Part shown: piece by piece, positions 46,912 to 55,489 of the stretch
Position numbering within the stretch: position 1 is the stretch's first letter
How the letters are laid out: each line of letters opens with the position of its first letter
Source of the DNA: Dethiobacter sp.
GTDB taxonomy: Bacteria; Bacillota; Dethiobacteria; DTU022; UBA8154
DNA: 64,000 bases
Direction of reading: 5' to 3'
Assembly (NCBI GenBank): GCA_003605065.1
Contig: QZJM01000004.1
Span: 1 to 64,000, forward strand
Program-made: the position numbers and the translations under genes
The notes under the pieces: model-generated
The model's input: the letters and a program-made list of their open reading frames with translations, nothing else
Told to the model about the DNA's origin: nothing
The model's database searches: none

Positions 46912-47964
46912 ATGAAAGGAAACAACCTGCGCATTAAAGATATTGGAGAATTTGCCTTGATTGAACGCCTGGTGGAAGTTCTGGGCCCGGCAGGACGGGG
47001 TGCAGGACAGGGCGTTATCCGGGGTATTGGTGACGATGCCGCCGTGCTGCAGAATAACCCGGGTACAAGGCTTCTGGCTTCCTGTGATATGCTGGTAGAG
47101 GGGATACACTTCGATCTTTCCTACTTTACTCCGCGTCAGCTGGGATGGAAAGCTCTGGTTGCTAATCTCAGCGATATTGCGGCAATGGGTGGAAGACCAC
47201 GCTGGGCACTGGTTTCCCTGGGACTCAAACCGGAAATGAAGGTAAGTTTTGTGGAGGAAATATATGCCGGTATTGCCGAGCTGGCAGGAAAATTCGGTGT
47301 TACCATCGTTGGTGGTGACACCTGTTCTTCGCCGGAGCGCCTGGTAATTGATATTTGTATACTGGGTGAAGCCTACAGAGCCGAAGTGGCCTATCGTTCA
47401 GGGGCACACGAAGGAGATTTAATCCTGGTAACGGGAAAGCTGGGGGCAGCGGCAGCAGGCCTGGCTTACCTCCGTGAAGGTGGAAAAGCAGCTATTGATG
47501 GAGCTGAAGAACTGCGGCAGGCTCATCTTAAACCGGTGCCCCGCGTTAAAGAAGCGGCAATTTTGATACACAGCGGCATGGTTGGTGCCATGAATGATAT
47601 TAGTGATGGCCTGGCCTCGGAACTGCATGAGATTGTCCAGGCCAGCGGCTGTGGCGCCCGTATCTGGACCGAGCGCCTTCCCATCAGCCAGGCCACGGCC
47701 CTTATGGCTGCCCATACGGGCGTAAACCCCCTGGACTGGGCTCTTTACGGAGGGGAAGATTACGAGCTCCTTTTAACTATTTCCGGCGAGAAGGGGTCGC
47801 CTTTAAAAGCCAGGAAACTGGGCCGAACTCTGGCCAAAGCAACGGGCACACCCCTTAATTTCATCGGTAGGATTCTGCCTCTATCCGGAACCGTAGAGAT
47901 GGTACGGCCTGATGGAGAAATAGAGCCTTTACTCCCGGAAGGGTATAACCATTTTAAAGAGTAG
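46912..47964 (+). CDS. thiL: Thiamine-monophosphate kinase
   Basis: Makes thiamine diphosphate from thiamine monophosphate with ATP (350 residues). Visible family marks are IGDDAAVLQ near the N-terminus, CDMLVEGIHFDLS, LSDIAAMGGRPRWAL, VTIVGGDTCSSP, and the later DISDGLASELHEI and YGGEDYELLLT. ATG 46912 lies after TGGAGGCCCC. The preceding 190 nt hold nothing clear apart from a few AT-rich stretches. The next gene is rapZ, 114 nt away. The product would supply cofactor to the transketolase upstream. Confidence 0.96.
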   Translation: MKGNNLRIKDIGEFALIERLVEVLGPAGRGAGQGVIRGIGDDAAVLQNNPGTRLLASCDMLVEGIHFDLSYFTPRQLGWKALVANLSDIAAMGGRPRWALVSLGLKPEMKVSFVEEIYAGIAELAGKFGVTIVGGDTCSSPERLVIDICILGEAYRAEVAYRSGAHEGDLILVTGKLGAAAAGLAYLREGGKAAIDGAEELRQAHLKPVPRVKEAAILIHSGMVGAMNDISDGLASELHEIVQASGCGARIWTERLPISQATALMAAHTGVNPLDWALYGGEDYELLLTISGEKGSPLKARKLGRTLAKATGTPLNFIGRILPLSGTVEMVRPDGEIEPLLPEGYNHFKE

Positions 47965-48078
47965 CGCTGGTATGAACGGGACAACCAACACGTCTGTTCA
48001 CAGTTTGGGTTTTAGAAAAGTTGTTCAATTTAACGACAGGATATTCGGGTGGAGGTTGATTTGAAAAGAGGTGCTTAA

Positions 48079-48945
48079 TTGTTTAAGGGAAGATTTGTTT
48101 TAATAACAGGTTTTTCCGGGGCAGGTAAAAGTGGGGCGCTGCATAGTTTTGAAGATCTTGGTTTTTTTTGTATGGACAACCTGCCCCCGGCATTAATCCC
48201 CAAGTTTGCCGAACTTTGCATACAATCCGGTGGGAAAATTAATCGTGTTGCCCTCGTATGCGATATCAGGGGGGGAGAGCTTTTTAGCGGCTTGTTTGAA
48301 GCTCTGGACAGGTTGGAAGAAATGGGTTTCGATTACGAAATCCTTTTTTTGGAGGCTGCTGAGGAGGTTTTAATCCGGCGTTTTAAGGAAACAAGGCGCC
48401 GCCACCCCCTGGCGGAAAAGGGTTCCATTATGGAGGCTATCAGGGAAGAAAGGTCGCTGTTGGAGGATATCAGGGGGAAGGCGGATGCTATCATCGATAC
48501 TTCCGATCTGGCTCTCGCTGATCTTAAGGAAAAAATTTACCGGATTTATGCACCGGAACAATGGGAAAAGAATATCCTTATTACGGTGATTTCTTTTGGC
48601 TATAAATACGGGCTTCCCCTGGATGCCGACCTGATCTTTGACGTCCGTTTTTTACCGAATCCTCATTACGTGGATTCACTGCGAAACCTGGACGGAAATC
48701 AGCAGACTGTTCATAAATATATCTGGAAATGGGCCATTACGCATCGCTTTTTCCAGAAGCTAAAAGACATGGTAGGGTTTTTAATACCTTGTTATATCAA
48801 GGAAGGCAAACCCCAATTATTAATTGCCATAGGCTGCACAGGGGGTAAGCATCGCTCTGTATCCCTGGCCAATGAACTGGCCCGCCTGCTTGCCGGGGAA
48901 AGTTACCGGGTGAGAACAGAACACCGGGATATTAATAAAGTATGA
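48079..48945 (+). CDS. rapZ: RNase adapter / nucleotide-binding protein RapZ (YvcJ)
   Basis: A 288-residue P-loop protein. Walker A is ITGFSGAGKSGALHSFEDLG at the N-terminus; the C-terminal domain shows FGYKYGLPLDADLIFDVRFL and IGCTGGKHRSVSLANEL. In Gram-positive bacteria YvcJ is a GTPase/ATPase that hydrolyses nucleotides and affects competence. The start is TTG 48079 after GAGGTG. It is followed by yvcK and whiA, a highly conserved trio. Confidence 0.96.
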   Translation: MFKGRFVLITGFSGAGKSGALHSFEDLGFFCMDNLPPALIPKFAELCIQSGGKINRVALVCDIRGGELFSGLFEALDRLEEMGFDYEILFLEAAEEVLIRRFKETRRRHPLAEKGSIMEAIREERSLLEDIRGKADAIIDTSDLALADLKEKIYRIYAPEQWEKNILITVISFGYKYGLPLDADLIFDVRFLPNPHYVDSLRNLDGNQQTVHKYIWKWAITHRFFQKLKDMVGFLIPCYIKEGKPQLLIAIGCTGGKHRSVSLANELARLLAGESYRVRTEHRDINKV

Positions 48946-48978
48946 GAAAATCCTTTATGTAGGAATAGGTGATCGATT

Positions 48979-50430
48979 TTGCGCATCTCCTGGTTGGAAA
49001 GGTTTCGTGAAGCGGCAAAATGGCTCTACCCTGGCCTGGGAGTAAAACGCTGGCTGCTGGTTGTGCTGGCGGGGTTGCTTGTTTTTATGAGCGGTCTATT
49101 TTTCTTTTGGACGCAGGGGATTATCTACCAAAATAAAGTCAGGCTGATGCTGGAATTTTTATCCAGCATTTCTCCTCATCCCGTTTGGAGTTTCCTGCTG
49201 CTGGTGTCAGGTATATTATTGCTCTTCTGGGGATTGCAGCAAATGGGAAATGCCATTGCCAGCATCCTGCTGCCTCATCACGGCAGGCGGCTGGTAGAAA
49301 AATTATATTCCAGGCGCTATCTGGAAAAAGGTCCTAAAATTGTGGCCCTTGGGGGTGGTACGGGGCTCTCTGTGTTGATCAGGGGCTTAAAGGAATATAC
49401 ATCTAATATAACAGCCGTTGTAACCGTTACCGATGATGGAGGCAGTTCCGGGCGGCTCAGGGACGAAATGGGTATACTACCTCCCGGAGACATGCGTAAC
49501 TGTTTTTTGGCCCTGGCGGATACAGAGCCTCTCCTGGAACAACTTTTCCAGTACCGGTTTAAAGGGTGCGAAGGCCTGGAAGGCCACAGCTTCGGTAATT
49601 TATTTATTGCCGCTATGACGGAGATGATGGGTTTTAACCGGGCTATCCGGGAATTCAGCAAAGTACTGGCCATAAGGGGAACAGTATTACCTGTTACACT
49701 GGAACAAGTTACCCTTAAAGCAAGATTTGCTGATGGCAGCAACATGGAGGGCGAGACCAATATAGTTAAGCAGGGGAAAGCTATTGAAAATATTTCTCTA
49801 AACCCCCCGGACTGCACTCCCCTTGCGGAGGTTATCAGCGCCATTAAAGAAGCAGATGCGGTCATCCTGGGTCCGGGAAGCCTGTACACCAGTGTCCTTC
49901 CTAATCTTCTCGTGCCAGGTGTTATAGAAGCGATCAGAGCATCCGGTGCTCTCTGTCTTTATGTATGCAACATCATGACCCAACCCGGTGAAACAGAAGG
50001 CTTTAGTGCCTCCCGCCACCTGGATGTTCTCCGCAAACACGGCTGCTTGGAAATAATTGATGGCATTATTGTAAACAGTGCGCACGATTTTCCCTCCTCG
50101 CTGGTGCAAAAATATCAAAGGGAAGGTGCTGAAGTGGTAGCAATAGACTACCCGGTCCTTACACGGTTGAATATACAAATAATTGAAGCGCCCTTGCTTA
50201 ATGGCAGCGAGCTTGCACGCCATGATAGTAAAAAGCTGGCTGCTCTGATCATAAACAAACTGGTGGAGCGGGAAACGGGCCTGGAAGGGCTCTGGGCCTA
50301 TACCTTTATCAGCTTGAACGGAAATTTCCGTCGTGCCAAAAAAGAGATGGGTGATTATACCTGCAGTCCCTTTCCTTTCTCCCATAAAAAACTGCAGCGT
50401 TTTTTTCAAAGTACTTTTCGCAAGGTTTAA
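48979..50430 (+). CDS. yvcK: Gluconeogenesis factor YvcK/CofD-like, membrane-anchored
   Basis: A 483-residue protein. The core (about 110-440) has the YvcK/CofD-like start KIVALGGGTGLSVLIRGLKE, TVTDDGGSSGRLRDE and EGHSFGNLF. In Bacillus subtilis YvcK is needed for growth on gluconeogenic carbon and for cell shape. This protein has an extra N-terminal part of about 110 residues with two hydrophobic segments (about 24-48 and 71-92), so it is likely tied to the membrane. TTG 48979 follows TAGGTGA. It sits between rapZ and whiA. Confidence 0.93.
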   Translation: MRISWLERFREAAKWLYPGLGVKRWLLVVLAGLLVFMSGLFFFWTQGIIYQNKVRLMLEFLSSISPHPVWSFLLLVSGILLLFWGLQQMGNAIASILLPHHGRRLVEKLYSRRYLEKGPKIVALGGGTGLSVLIRGLKEYTSNITAVVTVTDDGGSSGRLRDEMGILPPGDMRNCFLALADTEPLLEQLFQYRFKGCEGLEGHSFGNLFIAAMTEMMGFNRAIREFSKVLAIRGTVLPVTLEQVTLKARFADGSNMEGETNIVKQGKAIENISLNPPDCTPLAEVISAIKEADAVILGPGSLYTSVLPNLLVPGVIEAIRASGALCLYVCNIMTQPGETEGFSASRHLDVLRKHGCLEIIDGIIVNSAHDFPSSLVQKYQREGAEVVAIDYPVLTRLNIQIIEAPLLNGSELARHDSKKLAALIINKLVERETGLEGLWAYTFISLNGNFRRAKKEMGDYTCSPFPFSHKKLQRFFQSTFRKV

Positions 50431-50452
50431 ATTTACAGGGAGTGAATAATAA

Positions 50453-51451
50453 ATGACCTCTTTCTCCCGCCAGGTAAAGAATGAGCTGGTAAGATATCCT
50501 TTTACAAGGCGTTGCTGTGCCCTTGCCGAACTGAGAGCTTTCATGCAAATGAACGGAAAATTGACCATCAGCCAAAAAACGGTGTCGATAGCAATGCAAA
50601 CCCAGAGTGCTTCTATAGCACGGCGCCTGTTTTTACTTTTTAAATTTTGTTTCGAGGTCTCACCGGAAATTCTTTTCTGCCGGAGAAAACAGCTGCAAAA
50701 AAACAGCACTTTTGTTTTAAGAGTACCGGAAAAAAACGACTCCTTTAAGGTTCTCCAGGAACTGGGTTTTTTTACAGCGAACACTGAAAACCATAAACCG
50801 GTTGTAAAATTTCTTTTACAGAACCGGCTTACAGAAAGCGGCCTAAAAGAAAAATGCTGCCGGCGGGCATATTTAAGGGGAAGTTTTCTGGCCAGCGGTT
50901 CGTTAAATAACCCCAGTACGCCCTATCATTTGGAGATTGTTGCTCCTTATCACAGTTACGCACAACTGATAAAAAATATCCTGGCCTCCTTTAATCTTGA
51001 AGCACGTTATTTTCAGAGAAAAGACGACTTTGTTATCTATTTGAAAGGTGCGGAAGAAATAGGGGAATTTTTAAGAATTGTATCTGCACATAATGCCTTG
51101 CTGAATTTCGAAAATATCAGGATTGTAAAGGGCGTAAGAAACAGGATTAATCGCCTGGTAAACTGTGAAACAGCCAACCTGACTAAAACAGTTTTTGCCT
51201 CCCAGGAGCAGATAAGCAATATAAGGCTTATTGAAGAAGCAATGGGGTTAAAAAACATCCCTCCTTCCCTGGGTCAGGTTGCCCTGCTGCGCCTTCGCTT
51301 TCCCGAAGCAACTTTTCAGGAATTAGGAGAAATGGCTGCCCCGCCTTTAAGCAAATCCAGCATTAACCACCGCCTGCGGCGGATTAATGCCCTGGCACGA
51401 AAAATTAAAGAGAACAGCGGCCTTAAAGAAAAACCCGGTCCGGAACAATAG
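50453..51451 (+). CDS. whiA: DNA-binding protein WhiA
   Basis: A 332-residue protein with an N-terminal LAGLIDADG-like fold (about 100-200, AYLRGSFLASGSLNNP) and a C-terminal helix-turn-helix (about 260-315, RLRFPEATFQELGEMAAPPLSKS). WhiA links cell division and growth; in Bacillus subtilis it affects FtsZ ring and chromosome segregation. It follows yvcK after 22 nt, with AGGGAGTG before the ATG. The trio rapZ-yvcK-whiA is as in most Firmicutes. Confidence 0.96.
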   Translation: MTSFSRQVKNELVRYPFTRRCCALAELRAFMQMNGKLTISQKTVSIAMQTQSASIARRLFLLFKFCFEVSPEILFCRRKQLQKNSTFVLRVPEKNDSFKVLQELGFFTANTENHKPVVKFLLQNRLTESGLKEKCCRRAYLRGSFLASGSLNNPSTPYHLEIVAPYHSYAQLIKNILASFNLEARYFQRKDDFVIYLKGAEEIGEFLRIVSAHNALLNFENIRIVKGVRNRINRLVNCETANLTKTVFASQEQISNIRLIEEAMGLKNIPPSLGQVALLRLRFPEATFQELGEMAAPPLSKSSINHRLRRINALARKIKENSGLKEKPGPEQ

Positions 51452-51483
51452 TTTTTTTAAAAAGCAGGGTTTTTTCAACAATA

Positions 51484-51490
51484 TGTCGAA
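51484..51490 (+). promoter_or_regulatory. Spo0A-type box upstream of rpoN
   Basis: TGTCGAA in the context ATATGTCGAATAAAA, 64 nt before rpoN. One match only. Confidence 0.35.
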
Positions 51491-51553
51491 TAAAAATATT
51501 TTAACAGGAAACGGTTTTAACTTAAACTTAAAACAATTTGGCAGGTTATTCAT

Positions 51554-52957
51554 ATGGTTATGAATTTTGAATTAAAAATCGAACAGTCCCAAAAAATTGT
51601 TATGACTTTGGAATTGCAGCAGGCCATTGCCCTATTGCAATTGTCGGCGCTGGAATTGTTGGATTATATTCAGGAAGAAGTTATAAATAACCCGGTACTG
51701 GAGATTCAGGAAAAGGAAGAAAATGATTTTGAAACAGAAAAAACAAGTGATAATAATCCATCCAATCCTCCGGAAAACGGTTCTTTCGAATGGGAGGAGT
51801 ACTTTAACGAATTTGAGCCTTTTTATAGCAGGGATAAAATAGAATTCCATAAAAGTACAGCCGCTTCTTCCCTTGATTACTTTGCCTGCCAGGAAAAGAA
51901 CCTTCAGGAACACCTTACTTTTCAACTCAAAATGTCTCTGGTAAGCGGTAAGAAGTATCTTATTGGGGAATACCTCATCGGAAATTTGGATTCCAATGGC
52001 TACTTGCAGGGCGAAGTTACTGAACATGCCCGTTTTCTGGGAGTGGATGATGCTGAAATCCTGAAAGCCCTGGAACTGATCCAGACTTTCGAGCCCTGCG
52101 GGGTGGGGGCCAGAACTTTGCAGGAATGCCTGCTGCTCCAGCTTCGTGAGCACAAGGATGTTCATTCCTTTGCGAAGGCGGTTATTGAGGGATATTTGCC
52201 GGAGCTGGCCCGGGGCAGATACCGGGAAATTGCCCATAAGCTGGGGATCTCCATGAAAGAACTACAGGAAGCCGTTGACTTTATCCGAACACTTAATCCT
52301 AAACCCGGGGCCTATTTAAGCGGGGCCGGGGACGTAAGATATATCATTCCCGATGTGATTGTAGAAAAAGTCGAAGGTGAATATGTCATTATTATAAATG
52401 ATAATATTCCTCATCTTTTCATTAATCCCTTTTACCAGAACCTTGTGCGCTGCGGCTGTGAGGAGAGTGTGAACAGTTTTATTAAAAAACGGCTGGATAG
52501 TGCCCTGTGGCTGCTCAGGAGCATTGAGCAGAGGCGCCTGACCCTCTATAAGGTTACGGAACAGATCATAAAAATACAAAAACCTTTTTTGGAAAAAGGG
52601 ATTTACTTCCTTAAACCTTTAACCTTAAAAGATGTGGCTGATAAGATCGGTATTCACGAGTCCACTGTCAGTCGTGCTACAACCAACAAGTATGTGCAGA
52701 CTCCCAGGGGACTTTATTCTTTAAAATTCTTTTTTTCCAGCAGTATTGGCGGCTTAAAGGGTGAGGTATACTCCGCTTTGAGTATTAAAGCCCATCTGAA
52801 AGAATTAATTGAGGAAGAAAAACATAATTCTCCTTATAGTGACCAGCAAATAAAAGAACTGCTGGAGAAACGGGGCATACAGCTTTCCAGGAGAACAATA
52901 ACCAAATACCGTAAGGAAATGGGGATTCCTGCTTCCTCGCAGCGCCGCCGCATCTAG
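51554..52957 (+). CDS. rpoN: RNA polymerase sigma-54 factor
   Basis: A 467-residue sigma factor with all regions: Gln-rich region I (IEQSQKIVMTLELQQAIALL) that contacts activators, an acidic region II, the core-binding and helix-turn-helix regions (FEPCGVGARTLQECL; LKDVADKIGIHESTVSRAT), and the RpoN box near the C-terminus (LSRRTITKYRKEMGI). It recognises -24/-12 promoters such as the one at 4017. The start ATG 51554 has a poor ribosome site. The gene precedes cggR and a strong bidirectional terminator. Confidence 0.98.
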   Translation: MVMNFELKIEQSQKIVMTLELQQAIALLQLSALELLDYIQEEVINNPVLEIQEKEENDFETEKTSDNNPSNPPENGSFEWEEYFNEFEPFYSRDKIEFHKSTAASSLDYFACQEKNLQEHLTFQLKMSLVSGKKYLIGEYLIGNLDSNGYLQGEVTEHARFLGVDDAEILKALELIQTFEPCGVGARTLQECLLLQLREHKDVHSFAKAVIEGYLPELARGRYREIAHKLGISMKELQEAVDFIRTLNPKPGAYLSGAGDVRYIIPDVIVEKVEGEYVIIINDNIPHLFINPFYQNLVRCGCEESVNSFIKKRLDSALWLLRSIEQRRLTLYKVTEQIIKIQKPFLEKGIYFLKPLTLKDVADKIGIHESTVSRATTNKYVQTPRGLYSLKFFFSSSIGGLKGEVYSALSIKAHLKELIEEEKHNSPYSDQQIKELLEKRGIQLSRRTITKYRKEMGIPASSQRRRI

Positions 52958-52980
52958 TTTATTAAAAAAAATAAAATAAT

Positions 52981-53031
52981 AAAAAATGGGTCAAAAAAAT
53001 CCCGGGCGGGTCTTTTTTTGACCCATTTTTT
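52981..53031. terminator. Bidirectional terminator between rpoN and cggR
   Basis: AAAAAATGGGTCAAAAAAA and TTTTTTTGACCCATTTTTT are perfect 19-nt arms around a 13-nt GC-rich loop. It separates rpoN from the glycolytic operon; TATAAT at 53036-53041 just after it may be the cggR -10. Confidence 0.88.
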
Positions 53032-53063
53032 ATAGTATAATGTACTGGAAAGGAGGAATGTTA

Positions 53064-54122
53064 ATGACCCTGACCCCTGACCAGGAAAATTTATACCTCA
53101 TAGCTCCGGAGCTCCCCGAAATTCTCGTGCGTCGCTACCGTCTTTTACGTAAAATTTATTATTCTGCTCCCCTTGGTCGTCGCTCTCTGGCTGCCTATTT
53201 CCAGGTAGGAGAGAGAGTATTGCGCAGGGAGATAGAAATTTTACGGGATCAGGGTTTAATAGCTGTTGAGTCCAGGGGCATTACTCTTACTTCGGCCGGT
53301 GAATCCCTGGTAACGTCCATTACCCCTTCCCTTAAGTCTTTCCTGGGGTTGACGTTACTGGAGGAGAAACTTGTTAAATTATTAAAAGTAAAAGATGTAA
53401 CTGTTGTACCGGGGGATTTGGAAAGTGATGAAGTTGTCCTTTTGGAAATGGGCCGTGCTGCTACCAGGATATTAAGGGAATGTTTGAAGCCTGGTATTGT
53501 CCTGGCCGTTTCCGGGGGAACTTCCTGTGCTGCTGTTGCCGATATGCTCCCTGAAGCCCCGGCGCCTTCGGGGATTACAGTAGTTCCGGCCAGAGGCGGT
53601 CTTGGAGAAGTAGTTGATTACCAGGCTAATACCATTGCCGCCAGGGTGGCACAAAAGTTGAGAACTAATTACAGGCTGCTTCATCTTCCTGATTCCTTAA
53701 GCCAGGAAGCACTGCAAATGCTGCTCCGTGAGAAAAAAATTAAAGAGATACTGGATCTGATCAATTCGGCCAGCATTTTAATTCATGGGATTGGAACGGC
53801 TGAAGAAATGGCACGGCGCAGGGGTGCTGCCCCCGAGGAAATGGAAAGGTTGCGTGAACAAGGTGCTGTAGGGGAAGTTTTCGGGTTTTTTTACAACAGC
53901 AGGGGTGAGATCGTTGAACATATCCCCAGTCTTGGTCTTTATCTGGAGGATTTGGGCAACAGGGTGGAAAATGTAATTGTAGTGGCCGGGGGGCGCAGGA
54001 AGGCCAAAGCCATTGTCGCCGTAGTGGGAAACCACCCCCGGGATTTTTTAGTTTTGGACGAGGGAGCGGCAAAGAGGATTTTAGAGCTGTATTCAAGGAA
54101 AGGGGACACACCTCTTTTTTAA
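53064..54122 (+). CDS. cggR: Central glycolytic genes regulator (SorC/DeoR family)
   Basis: A 352-residue repressor that senses fructose-1,6-bisphosphate and controls the triose-phosphate part of glycolysis. The N-terminal helix-turn-helix (about 30-75, LGRRSLAAYFQVGERVLRRE) is followed by the sugar-binding domain (about 100-340, LAVSGGTSCAAVADML and VVPARGGLGEVVDYQANTIA). ATG 53064 is 7 nt after AAAGGAGG; upstream in-frame ATGs at 53040 and 53058 are too far or too close. The C-terminus SRKGDTPLF is encoded by the first of three tandem repeats, so the native end may have been replaced. It leads gap-pgk-tpiA-gpmI-eno, as in Bacillus subtilis. Confidence 0.95.
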   Translation: MTLTPDQENLYLIAPELPEILVRRYRLLRKIYYSAPLGRRSLAAYFQVGERVLRREIEILRDQGLIAVESRGITLTSAGESLVTSITPSLKSFLGLTLLEEKLVKLLKVKDVTVVPGDLESDEVVLLEMGRAATRILRECLKPGIVLAVSGGTSCAAVADMLPEAPAPSGITVVPARGGLGEVVDYQANTIAARVAQKLRTNYRLLHLPDSLSQEALQMLLREKKIKEILDLINSASILIHGIGTAEEMARRRGAAPEEMERLREQGAVGEVFGFFYNSRGEIVEHIPSLGLYLEDLGNRVENVIVVAGGRRKAKAIVAVVGNHPRDFLVLDEGAAKRILELYSRKGDTPLF

Positions 54123-54168
54123 GGAAAGGGGACACACCTCTTTTTTAAGGAAAGGGGACACACCTCCT
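54095..54168 (+). repeat. Three 26-bp direct repeats at the end of cggR
   Basis: Units starting AAGGAAAGGGGACACACC occur at 54095, 54121 and 54147 (the third diverges after CACACCTCC). The first contains the cggR stop. GGGGACA in each can pair with TGTCCCC in the following repeats, giving hairpins like those of REP elements mobilised by TnpA-REP enzymes. No transposase is nearby. Confidence 0.85.
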
Positions 54169-54172
54169 TCAG

Positions 54173-54220
54173 AGGAATGTCCCCATGGAATGTCCCCGAT
54201 GGAATGTCCCCGATGGAATG
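54173..54220 (+). repeat. Tandem repeat with TGTCCCC cores
   Basis: Units of about 14 nt (GGAATGTCCCCGAT) repeat three times plus a partial fourth. Each TGTCCCC is complementary to GGGGACA in the upstream repeats, so the block can form a long hairpin before gap. The 220 nt between here and gap hold no gene. Confidence 0.8.
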
Positions 54221-54454
54221 CGGTAAACAATTTATCATCCTTTTAACAGGGGCTTTTAGGCCCTTAATTCTCAAGTTCTGGAGCGGCAAAACTTTTTCAG
54301 GCGATCGTGTGAACACCGATATTTTCGATGTTTAGAAGGGGTCATTTAAATATTCAACTTTATGGTTCTGGCTATGTCCAGGTTAGGTTAATTAAGATCT
54401 GCAAAACCGGATAAAAAATAATTTTGATGCTTATATTAAAGGAGGCAGAGTTTT

Positions 54455-55462
54455 ATGACTGTGAAAGTCGGGATTAACGGGTTTGGAAGAGTGGCCAAAT
54501 CTTGCCTGCGTGCTTCTTTTGCTCACCCCGATGTGGATGTTGTCGCTGTAAACAGTGTACGTGATCCTAAACTCCTGGCCCACTTGCTAACATATGATTC
54601 AGTTTACGGCATTTTTGATGCCCACGTAGAAGCACAGGGTCAGAGTTTACTTGTGAACGGGCAGCGGGTCCAAATCCTGGCACACAGGGATCCGTCCCTT
54701 TTGGCCTGGGGTGAAACAGGGGCCGAGATAGTGCTGGAGGCCACCGGGGCTTTTAACAAGCGGGAAGCTGCTGCGGGGCACTTTAAAGGCGGGGCTAAAA
54801 AAGTGATCATTACAGCACCCGGCAAACAAGTGGATGTAACGGTAGTTATGGGCGTAAACGAAGAGGATTACAATCCCGGGGAGCATCAGGTTATCTCCAA
54901 TGCCTCCTGTACGACCAACTGCCTGGCGGTCGTTGTCAGGGTTTTACAGGAAAAGATGGGTATAAAGCGTGCCTCTATGACCACGATCCATGCTTATACC
55001 AATGACCAGCGTATCCTGGATATCACTCACAATGATTATCGCCGGGCCAGGGCCGCAGGGGTTTCCATGATACCCACATCCACAGGAGCCGCCCGCAATA
55101 TCAGCCTGGTGCTGCCCGAATTACAGGGGAAAATAAACGGAGTAGCCATCAGGGTGCCTACATTTACTGTATCCCTGGTTGACCTGGTAGCTGAACTGGA
55201 AGTAGATGTAACTGCCGACGAGGTTAATGAGGCTTTTCTGGAAGCTTCCCGTGCTAAAATGAAGGGGTTTCTCGATGTTTCCTTTGAACCTCTGGTTTCC
55301 ATTGATTATAAGCAAAGTACATATTCCGCCGTTGTGGATGCTCTTTCGACTATGGTTGTGGGAGAAAAAATGGTTAAGGTTATGGCCTGGTACGATAATG
55401 AATGGGGGTATTCCCAGCGGGTCCTCGATCTGGCTGCCTATGTTGCCGCCAGGGGCCTGTAA
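54455..55462 (+). CDS. gap: Glyceraldehyde-3-phosphate dehydrogenase
   Basis: Oxidises glyceraldehyde-3-phosphate (335 residues). The NAD fold starts VGINGFGRVAKSCLRA, the catalytic Cys is in SNASCTTNCLA, and the catalytic His in TTIHAYTNDQ. The position that holds a conserved Asp in NAD-specific enzymes (NDLTD) is Ser here (AVNSVRDP), which in other GapB-type enzymes goes with NADP use; this is inference. ATG 54455 follows AAAGGAGG. It is the first enzyme gene after cggR and its repeats. Confidence 0.96.
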   Translation: MTVKVGINGFGRVAKSCLRASFAHPDVDVVAVNSVRDPKLLAHLLTYDSVYGIFDAHVEAQGQSLLVNGQRVQILAHRDPSLLAWGETGAEIVLEATGAFNKREAAAGHFKGGAKKVIITAPGKQVDVTVVMGVNEEDYNPGEHQVISNASCTTNCLAVVVRVLQEKMGIKRASMTTIHAYTNDQRILDITHNDYRRARAAGVSMIPTSTGAARNISLVLPELQGKINGVAIRVPTFTVSLVDLVAELEVDVTADEVNEAFLEASRAKMKGFLDVSFEPLVSIDYKQSTYSAVVDALSTMVVGEKMVKVMAWYDNEWGYSQRVLDLAAYVAARGL

Positions 55463-55489
55463 AAACTAATCCGGGGGTGCTATTAAACC

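Noticed and set aside
49798-50784. 328-codon open frame on the minus strand across yvcK and whiA
   Set aside because: It lies entirely opposite two well-supported conserved genes, shows no family resemblance, and its composition mirrors their codons.
54095-54220. Repeats considered as a CRISPR array
   Set aside because: Units are contiguous, with no unique spacers and no cas genes.
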